Origin: Antitrichia curtipendula
Lineage: Eukaryota > Streptophyta > Bryopsida > Hypnales > Leucodontaceae
NCBI GenBank assembly: GCA_951230915.1
Contig: OX579635.1
Location: 49,538,001-49,602,000 of the forward strand
Direction: 5' to 3'
Length of the DNA: 64,000 bases
Both the position numbers and the translations under genes were made by a program. This document shows positions 51,801-61,705 of the stretch, one piece after another; within the stretch, counting starts at the first letter, position 1; every line of letters starts with the position of its first letter. The notes under the pieces are model-generated. The model was not told where the DNA came from. It made no database searches and was given only the letters and a program-made list of their open reading frames with translations.

Positions 51801-52809
51801 ATACGTAAGGGTATTGGCAACTTCCACAATTGGATTCAAGTGCCTTCCCAAATCAAATTCCATGACATTGGATGTAGGGAGACACTTAAGTACAGGCCCA
51901 CTTTTATTCCAAATTTGTTTTGATTCATGTAAACATGGATTGAAATGACACACAATTTCAATATTTTCATGGATTCAATTACCTAAGCGTATTTGCAACT
52001 TCCACAATTGGATTCAAGTGCCTTCCCAAATCAAATTCCATGACATTGGATGTAAAGAGACACTTAAGTACAGGCCACTTTTATTCCAAATTTGTTTTGA
52101 TTCACGTAAGCATGGATTGAAATCACACACAAATTCAATATTTTCATGGATTCAAATACCTAAGGGTATTGGCAACTTCCACAATTGGATTCAAGTGCCT
52201 TCCCAAATCAAATTCCATGACATTGGATGTAGGGAGACACTTAAGTACAGGCCCACTTTTATTCCAAATTTGTTTTGATTCACGTAAGCATGGATTGAAA
52301 TGACACACAAATTCAATATTTTCATGGATTCAAATACCTAAGCGTATTTGCAACTTCCACAATTGGATTCAAGTGCCTTCCCAAATCAAATTCCATGACA
52401 TTGGATGTAGGGAGACACTTAAGTACAGGCCCACTTTTATTCCAAATTTGTTTTGATTCACGTAAACATGGATTGAAATCACACCCAAATTCAATATTTT
52501 CACGGATTCAAATACCTAAGGGTATTGGCAACTTCCACAATTGGATTCAAGTGCCTTCCCAAATCAAATTCCATGACATTGGATGTAGGGAGACACTTAA
52601 GTACAGGCCCACTTTTATTCCAAATTTGTTTTGATTCACGTAAACATGGATTGAAATGACACACAAATTCAATATTTTCATGGATTCAAATACGTAAGGG
52701 TATTGGCAACTTCCACAATTGGATTCAAGTGCCTTCCCAAATCAAATTCCATGACATTGGATGTAGGGAGACACTTAAGTACAGGCCCACTTTTATTCCA
52801 AATTTGTTT
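51030..52809 (+). repeat. Tandem higher-order repeat, 2 x 5 monomers (889 bp)
   Basis: The copies at about 51030-51919 and 51919-52809 overlap the second 8-mer copy and repeat its last part. Each has CATGTAAACATGG/ACAATTTC, CAATTACCTAAGCG, a 177-bp unit (C lost at 51186 and 52075), CCTAAGCG, CACACCCAAATTC and AATACGTAAGGG. A further CACACCCAAATTC unit follows near 52838. One difference noted is CACACAC versus GACACAC at about 51768/52657. This higher-order unit formed after the 8-mer, because it cuts across its boundary. Confidence 0.9.
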
Positions 52810-55411
52810 TGATTCACGTAAACATGGATTGAAATCACACCCAAATTCAATATTTTCACGGATTCAAATACCTAAGGGTATTGGCAACTTCCACAATTGG
52901 ATTCAAGTGCCTTCCCAAATCAAATTCCATGACATTGGATGTAGGGAGACACTTAAGTACAGGCCCACTTTTATTCCAAATTTGTTTTGATTCACGTAAG
53001 CATGGATTGAAATTACACACAAATTCAATATTTTCATGCATTCAAATACCAAAGGGTATTTGCAACTTCCACAATTGTATTCAAGTGCCTTCTCAAATCG
53101 AATTCCATGACATTGGATGTAGGGAGACACTTAAGTACACGCCCACTTTTATTCCAAATTTGTTTTGATTTACGTAAGCATGGATTGAAATGACACACAA
53201 ATTCAATATTTTCATAGATTCAAATACCTAAGGGTATTTGCAACTTCCACAATTGGATTCAAGTGCCTTCCCAAATCAAATTCCATGACATTGGATGTAG
53301 GGAGACACTTAAGTACAGGCCCACTTTTATTCTAAATTTGTTTTGATTCACGTAAGCATGGATTGAAATCACACACAAATTCAATATTTTCATGCATTCA
53401 AATACCTAAGGGTATTGGCAACTTCCACAATTGGGTTCAAGTGCCTTCCCAAATCAAATTCCATGACATTGGATGTAGGGAGACACTTAAGTACACGCCC
53501 ACTTTTATTCCAAATTTGTTTTGATTCACGTAAGCATGGATTGAAATGACACACAAATTCAATATTTTCACGGATTCAAATACCTAAGTGTATTTGCAAC
53601 TTCCACAATTGGATTCAAGTCCCTTCCCAAATCAAATTCCATGACATTGGATGTAGGGAGACACTTAAGTACAGGCCCACTTTTATTCCAAATTTGTTTG
53701 GATTTACGTAAGCATGGATTGAAATGACACACAAATTCAATATTTTCATGGATTCAAATACCTAAGGGTAATTGCAACTTCCACAATTGGATTCAAGTGC
53801 CTTCCCAAATCAAATTCCATGACATTGGATGTAGGGAGACACTTAAATACAGGCCCACTTTTATTCCAAATTTGTTTTGATTCACGTAGGCATGGATTGA
53901 AATGATACACAAATTCAATATTTTCATGGATTCAAATACCTAGGGGTATTTGCAACTTCCACAATTGGATTCAAGTGCCTTCCCAAATTAAATTCCATGA
54001 CATTGGATGTAGGGAGACACTTAAGTACAGGCCCACTTTTATTCCAAATTTGTTTTGATTCACGTAAGCATGGATTGAAATGACACACAAATTCAATATT
54101 TTCAGGGATTCAAATACCTTAGCGTATTTGCAACTTCCACAATTGGATTCAAGTGCCTTCCCAAATCAAATTCCATGACATTGGATGTAGGGAGACACTT
54201 AAGTACAGGCCCACTTTTATTTCAAATTTGTTTGGATTCACGTAGGCATGGATTGAAATCACATACAAATTCAATATTTTCATGGATTCAAATACCTAAG
54301 CGTATTTGCAACTTCCACAATTGGATTCAAGTGCCTTCCCAAATCAAATTCCATGACATTGGATGTAGGGAGACACTTAAATACAGGCCCACTTTTATTC
54401 CAAATTTGTTTTGATTCACGTAAGCATGGATTGAAATGACACACAAATTCAATATTTTCACGGATTCAAATACCTAAGGGTATTTGCAACTTCCACAATT
54501 GGATTCAAGTCCCTTCCCAAATCAAATTCCATGACATTGGATGTAGGGAGACACTTAAGTACAGGCCCACTTTTATTCCAAATTTGTTTGGATTTACGTA
54601 AGCATGGATTGAAATGACACACAAATTCAATATTTTCATGGATTCAAATATCTAAGGGTATTTGCAACTTCCACAATTGGATTCAAGTGCCTTCCCAAAT
54701 CAAATTCCATGACATTGGATGTAGGGAGACACTTAAGTACAGGCCCACTTTTATTCCAAATTTGTTTGGATTCACGTAGGCATGGATTGAAATCACACAC
54801 AAATTTAATATTTTCATGGATTCAAATACCTAAGCGTATTTGCAACTTCCACAATTGGATTCAAGTGCCTTCCCAAATCAAATTCCATGACATTGGATGT
54901 AGAAAGACACTTAAGTACAGGCCCACTTTTATTTCAAATTTGTTTTGATTCACGTAAGCATGGATTGAAATGACACACAAATTCAATATTTTCATGGATT
55001 CAAATACCTAAGGGTATTTGCAACTTCCACAATTGGATTCAAGTGCCTTCCCAAATCAAATTCCATGACATTGGATGTAGGGAGACACTTAAGTACAGGC
55101 CCACTTTTATTCCAAATTTGTTTGGATTCACGTAGGCATGGATTGAAATGACACACAAATTCAATATTTTCATGGATTCAAATACCTAGGGGTATTTGCA
55201 ACTTCCACAATTGGATTCAAGTGCCTTCCCAAATTAAATTCCATGACATTGGATGTAGGGAGACACTTAAGTACAGGCCCACTTTTATTCTAAATTTGTT
55301 TTGATTTACGTAAGCATGGATTGAAATCACACACAAATTCAATATTTTCATGCATTCAAATACCTAAGCGTATTTGCAACTTCCACAATTGGATTCAAGT
55401 GCCTTCCCAAA
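52810..55411 (+). repeat. Variant-rich monomer segment, start of the TAAGTG/TCAGGG domain
   Basis: About 14.6 units with many single-unit changes: AATACCAAAGGG (about 53046), ATTGTATTC, CTTCTCAAATCGAATTCC (53090-53106), TTCTAAATTTG (53331, 55291), CAAATTAAATTCC (about 53987 and 55232) and AATATCTAAGGG (about 54649). The 890-bp pair at about 53.55-53.72 and 54.44-54.61 kb shares TCACGG, CAAGTCCCTTCCC and TTTGGATTTACG. The TAAGCG and TAAGTG forms of the dyad become common here. No gene is present. Confidence 0.85.
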
Positions 55412-56720
55412 TCAAATTCCATGACATTGGATGTAGGGAGACACTTAAGTACAGGCCCACTTTTATTCCAAATTTGTTTTGATTCACGTAAGCATGGATT
55501 GAAATGACACACAAATTCAATATTTTCACGGATTCAAATACCTAAGTGTATTTGCAACTTCTACAATTGGATTCAAGTGCCTTCCCAAATCAAATTCCAT
55601 GACATTGGATGTAGGGAGACACTTAAGTACAGGCCCACTTTTATTCCAAATTTGTTTTGATTCACGTAAGCATGGATTGAAATGACACACAAATTCAATA
55701 TTTTCATGGATTCAAATACCTAAGGGTATTTGCAACTTCCACAATTGGATTCAAGTGCCTTCCTAAATCAAATTCCATGACATTGGATGTAGGGAGACAC
55801 TTAAGTACAGGCCCACTTTTATTTCAAATTTGTTTTGATTCACGTAGGCATGGATTGAAATCACACACAAATTCAATATTTTCATGGATTCAAATACCTA
55901 AAGGTATTTGCAACTTCCACAATTGGATTCAAGTGCCTTCCCGAATCAAATTCCATGACATTGGATGTAGGGAGACACTTAAGTACAGGCCCACTTTTAT
56001 TCCAAATTTGTTTTGATTCACGTAAGCATGGATTGAAATCACACACAAATTCAATATTTTCATAGATTCAAATACCTAAGGGTATTTGCAACTTCCACAA
56101 TTGGATTCAAGTGCCTTCCCAAATCAAATTCCATGACATTGGATGTAGGGAGACACTTAAGTACAGGCCCACTTTTATTCCAAATTTGTTTTGATTCACG
56201 TAAGCATGGATTGAAATCACACACAAATTCAATATTTTCATGGATTCAAATACCTAAGGGTATTTGCAACTTCCACAATTGGATTCAAGTGCCTTCCCAA
56301 ATCAAATTCCATGACATTGGATGTAGGGAGACACTTAAGTACAGGCCCACTTTTATTCCAAATTTGTTTTGATTCACGTAAGCATGGATTGAAATCACAC
56401 ACAAATTCAATATTTTCATGGATTCAAATACCTAAGGGTATTTGCAACTTCCACAATTGGATTCAAGTGCCTTCCCAAATCAAATTCCATGACATTGGAT
56501 GTAGGGAGACACTTAAGTACAGGCCCACTTTTATTCCAAGTTTGTTTTGATTCACGTAAGCATGGATTGAAATGACACACAAATTCAATATTTTCAGGGA
56601 TTCAAATACCTAAGTGTATTTGCAACTTCCACAATTGGATTCAAGTGCCTTCCCAAATCAAATTCCATGACATTGGATGTAGGGAGACACTTAAGTACAG
56701 GCCCACTTTTATTCCAAATT
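55412..56720 (+). repeat. Block of about 7 monomers, copy 1 (offset 3560 bp = 20 units)
   Basis: It matches 58972-60280 at exactly 3560 bp. Shared marks: TCACGG with CCTAAGTG and CTTCTACAATTGG, CCTTCCTAAATC, ATTTCAAATT, CCTAAAGGTATTTG, CTTCCCGAATC, CATAGATTC, CCAAGTTTG and TCAGGG with CCTAAGTG. It ends where TTTGGATTTACG here (about 56721) is TTTTGATTCACG in the second copy. Confidence 0.9.
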
Positions 56721-57993
56721 TGTTTGGATTTACGTAAGCATGGATTGAAATGACACACAAATTCAATATTTTCATGGATTCAAATACCTAAGGGTATTTG
56801 CAACTTCCACAATTGGATTCAAGTGCCTTCCCAAATCAAATTCCATGACATTGGATGTAGGGAGACACTTAAGTACAGGCCCACTTTTATTCCAAATTTG
56901 TTTTGATTCACGTAAGCATGGATTGAAATGACACACAAATTCAATATTTTCATGGATTCAAATACCTAAGGGTATTTGCAACTTCCACAATTGGATTCAA
57001 GTGCCTTCCCAAATCAAATTCCATGACATTGGATGTAGGGAGACACTTAAGTACAGGCCCACTTTTATTCCAAATTTGTTTGGATTGACGTAAGCATGGA
57101 TTGAAATGACACACAAATTCAATATTTTCATGGATTCAAATACCTAAGTGTATTTGCAACTTCCACAATTGGATTCAAGTGCCTTCCCAAATCAAATTCC
57201 ATGACATTGGATGTAGGGAGACACTTAAGTACAGGCCCACTTTTATTCCAAATTTGTTTTGATTCACGTAAGCATGGATTGAAATGACACACAAATTCAA
57301 TATTTTCAGGGATTCAAATACCTAAGTGTATTTGCAACTTCCACAATTGGATTCAAGTGCCTTCCCAAATCAAATTCCATGACATTGGATGTAGGGAGAC
57401 ACTTAAGTACAGGCCCACTTTTATTCCAAATTTGTTTGGATTTACGTAAGCATGGATTGAAATGACACACAAATTCAATATTTTCATGGATTCAAATACC
57501 TAAGGGTATTTGCAACTTCCACAATTGGATTCAAGTGCCTTCCCAAATCAAATTCCATGACATTGGATGTAGGGAGACACTTAAGTACAGGCCCACTTTT
57601 ATTCCAAATTTGTTTTGATTCACGTAAGCATGGATTGAAATGACACACAAATTCAATATTTTCATGGATTCAAATACCTAAGGGTATTTGCAACTTCCAC
57701 AATTGGATTCAAGTGCCTTCCCAAATCAAATTCCATGACATTGGATGTAGGGAGACACTTAAGTACAGGCCCACTTTTATTCCAAATTTGTTTGGATTGA
57801 CGTAAGCATGGATTGAAATGACACACAAATTCAATATTTTCATGGATTCAAATACCTAAGTGTATTTGCAACTTCCACAATTGGATTCAAGTGCCTTCCC
57901 AAATCAAATTCCATGACATTGGATGTAGGGAGACACTTAAGTACAGGCCCACTTTTATTCCAAATTTGTTTTGATTCACGTAAGCATGGATTG
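56570..57993 (+). repeat. Tandem higher-order repeat, 2 x 4 monomers (712 bp)
   Basis: Units starting with TCAGGGATTC/CCTAAGTG at about 56595, 57307 and 58019 are 712 bp apart. Each complete round also has TTTGGATTTACG, a plain TTTTGATTCACG unit, TTTGGATTGACG (57080 and 57792) and a second CCTAAGTG unit. A third round starts near 57994 but departs at CAAGTCCCTTCCC (about 58069). Confidence 0.9.
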
Positions 57994-58971
57994 AAATGAC
58001 ACACAAATTCAATATTTTCAGGGATTCAAATACCTAAGTGTATTTGCAACTTCCACAATTGGATTCAAGTCCCTTCCCAAATCAAATTCCATGACATTGG
58101 ATGTAGGGAGACACTTAAGTACAGGCCCACTTTTATTCCAAATTTGTTTGGATTTACGTAAGCATGGATTGAAATGACACACAAATTCAATATTTTCATG
58201 GATTCAAATACCTAAGGGTATTTGCAACTTCCACAATTGGATTCAAGTGCCTTCCCAAATCAAATTCCATGACATTGGATGTAGGGAGACACTTAAGTAC
58301 AGGCCCACTTTTATTCCAAATTTGTTTTGATTCACGTAGGCATGGATTGAAATCACACACAAATTCAATATTTTCATGGATTCAAATACCTAAGGGTATT
58401 TGCGACTTCCACAATTGGATTCAAGTGCCTTCCCAAATCAAATTCCATGACATTGGATGTAGGGAGACACTTAAGTACAGGCCCACTTTTATTCCAAATT
58501 TGTTTTGATTCACGTAAGCATGGATTGAAATCACACACAAATTCAATATTTTCATAGATTCAAATACCTAAGGGTAATTGCAACTTCCACAATTGGATTC
58601 AAGTGCCTTCCCAAATCAAATTCCATGACATTGGATGTAGGGAGACACTTAAGTACAGGCCCACTTTTATTCCAAATTTGTTTTGATTCACGTAAGCATG
58701 GATTGAAATGACACACAAATTCAATATTTTCATGGATTCAAATACCTAAGGGTATTTGCAACTTCCACAATTGGATTCAAGTGCCTTCCCAAATCAAATT
58801 CCATGACATTGGATGTAGGGAGACACTTAAGTACAAGCCCACTTTTATTCCAAATTTGTTTTGATTCACGTAAGCATGGATTGAAATGACACACAAATTC
58901 AATATTTTCAGGGATTCAAATACCTAAGTGTATTTGCAACTTCCACAATTGGATTCAAGTCCCTTCCCAAA
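57513..58971 (+). repeat. Block of about 8.5 monomers, copy 1 (offset 2670 bp = 15 units)
   Basis: It matches 60183-61705 at exactly 2670 bp; the match runs on to about 59035, into the next block. Marks: TTTGGATTGACG, TCAGGG with CCTAAGTG, CAAGTCCCTTCCC, CACGTAGGC, TTGCGACTTCC (58402), CATAGATTC with GGTAATTGC, GTACAAGCCC (about 58833) and TCAGGG. The copies part where TTTTGATTCACG (59036) is TTTGGATTTACG (61706). Confidence 0.9.
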
Positions 58972-60280
58972 TCAAATTCCATGACATTGGATGTAGGGAG
59001 ACACTTAAGTACAGGCCCACTTTTATTCCAAATTTGTTTTGATTCACGTAAGCATGGATTGAAATGACACACAAATTCAATATTTTCACGGATTCAAATA
59101 CCTAAGTGTATTTGCAACTTCTACAATTGGATTCAAGTGCCTTCCCAAATCAAATTCCATGACATTGGATGTAGGGAGACACTTAAGTACAGGCCCACTT
59201 TTATTCCAAATTTGTTTTGATTCACGTAAGCATGGATTGAAATGACACACAAATTCAATATTTTCATGGATTCAAATACCTAAGGGTATTTGCAACTTCC
59301 ACAATTGGATTCAAGTGCCTTCCTAAATCAAATTCCATGACATTGGATGTAGGGAGACACTTAAGTACAGGCCCACTTTTATTTCAAATTTGTTTTGATT
59401 CACGTAGGCATGGATTGAAATCACACACAAATTCAATATTTTCATGGATTCAAATACCTAAAGGTATTTGCAACTTCCACAATTGGATTCAAGTGCCTTC
59501 CCGAATCAAATTCCATGACATTGGATGTAGGGAGACACTTAAGTACAGGCCCACTTTTATTCCAAATTTGTTTTGATTCACGTAAGCATGGATTGAAATC
59601 ACACACAAATTCAATATTTTCATAGATTCAAATACCTAAGGGTATTTGCAACTTCCACAATTGGATTCAAGTGCCTTCCCAAATCAAATTCCATGACATT
59701 GGATGTAGGGAGACACTTAAGTACAGGCCCACTTTTATTCCAAATTTGTTTTGATTCACGTAAGCATGGATTGAAATCACACACAAATTCAATATTTTCA
59801 TGGATTCAAATACCTAAGGGTATTTGCAACTTCCACAATTGGATTCAAGTGCCTTCCCAAATCAAATTCCATGACATTGGATGTAGGGAGACACTTAAGT
59901 ACAGGCCCACTTTTATTCCAAATTTGTTTTGATTCACGTAAGCATGGATTGAAATCACACACAAATTCAATATTTTCATGGATTCAAATACCTAAGGGTA
60001 TTTGCAACTTCCACAATTGGATTCAAGTGCCTTCCCAAATCAAATTCCATGACATTGGATGTAGGGAGACACTTAAGTACAGGCCCACTTTTATTCCAAG
60101 TTTGTTTTGATTCACGTAAGCATGGATTGAAATGACACACAAATTCAATATTTTCAGGGATTCAAATACCTAAGTGTATTTGCAACTTCCACAATTGGAT
60201 TCAAGTGCCTTCCCAAATCAAATTCCATGACATTGGATGTAGGGAGACACTTAAGTACAGGCCCACTTTTATTCCAAATT
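58972..60280 (+). repeat. Block of about 7 monomers, copy 2 (offset 3560 bp)
   Basis: Second copy of 55412-56720, with every private mark preserved in order, including the rare CCTTCCTAAATC, CCTAAAGG, CCCGAATC and CCAAGTTTG changes. I saw no difference inside the block. Confidence 0.9.
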
Positions 60281-61705
60281 TGTTTTGATTCACGTAAGCA
60301 TGGATTGAAATGACACACAAATTCAATATTTTCATGGATTCAAATACCTAAGGGTATTTGCAACTTCCACAATTGGATTCAAGTGCCTTCCCAAATCAAA
60401 TTCCATGACATTGGATGTAGGGAGACACTTAAGTACAGGCCCACTTTTATTCCAAATTTGTTTGGATTGACGTAAGCATGGATTGAAATGACACACAAAT
60501 TCAATATTTTCATGGATTCAAATACCTAAGTGTATTTGCAACTTCCACAATTGGATTCAAGTGCCTTCCCAAATCAAATTCCATGACATTGGATGTAGGG
60601 AGACACTTAAGTACAGGCCCACTTTTATTCCAAATTTGTTTTGATTCACGTAAGCATGGATTGAAATGACACACAAATTCAATATTTTCAGGGATTCAAA
60701 TACCTAAGTGTATTTGCAACTTCCACAATTGGATTCAAGTCCCTTCCCAAATCAAATTCCATGACATTGGATGTAGGGAGACACTTAAGTACAGGCCCAC
60801 TTTTATTCCAAATTTGTTTGGATTTACGTAAGCATGGATTGAAATGACACACAAATTCAATATTTTCATGGATTCAAATACCTAAGGGTATTTGCAACTT
60901 CCACAATTGGATTCAAGTGCCTTCCCAAATCAAATTCCATGACATTGGATGTAGGGAGACACTTAAGTACAGGCCCACTTTTATTCCAAATTTGTTTTGA
61001 TTCACGTAGGCATGGATTGAAATCACACACAAATTCAATATTTTCATGGATTCAAATACCTAAGGGTATTTGCGACTTCCACAATTGGATTCAAGTGCCT
61101 TCCCAAATCAAATTCCATGACATTGGATGTAGGGAGACACTTAAGTACAGGCCCACTTTTATTCCAAATTTGTTTTGATTCACGTAAGCATGGATTGAAA
61201 TCACACACAAATTCAATATTTTCATAGATTCAAATACCTAAGGGTAATTGCAACTTCCACAATTGGATTCAAGTGCCTTCCCAAATCAAATTCCATGACA
61301 TTGGATGTAGGGAGACACTTAAGTACAGGCCCACTTTTATTCCAAATTTGTTTTGATTCACGTAAGCATGGATTGAAATGACACACAAATTCAATATTTT
61401 CATGGATTCAAATACCTAAGGGTATTTGCAACTTCCACAATTGGATTCAAGTGCCTTCCCAAATCAAATTCCATGACATTGGATGTAGGGAGACACTTAA
61501 GTACAAGCCCACTTTTATTCCAAATTTGTTTTGATTCACGTAAGCATGGATTGAAATGACACACAAATTCAATATTTTCAGGGATTCAAATACCTAAGTG
61601 TATTTGCAACTTCCACAATTGGATTCAAGTCCCTTCCCAAATCAAATTCCATGACATTGGATGTAGGGAGACACTTAAGTACAGGCCCACTTTTATTCCA
61701 AATTT
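60183..61705 (+). repeat. Block of about 8.5 monomers, copy 2 (offset 2670 bp)
   Basis: Second copy of 57513-59035. It begins inside the previous block, so the segment 58972-61705 is a mosaic whose left part comes from 55.4-56.7 kb and whose right part comes from 57.5-59.0 kb. TTGCGACTTCC is at 61071 and GTACAAGCCC near 61503. Confidence 0.9.

Noticed and set aside
1072..53130. Recurrent minus-strand 61-75-codon frames (MHENIEFVCHFNPCLRESKQ-like).
   Set aside because: They appear only where CATGCATTC supplies an ATG on the minus strand. The presence or absence of one satellite polymorphism explains them.
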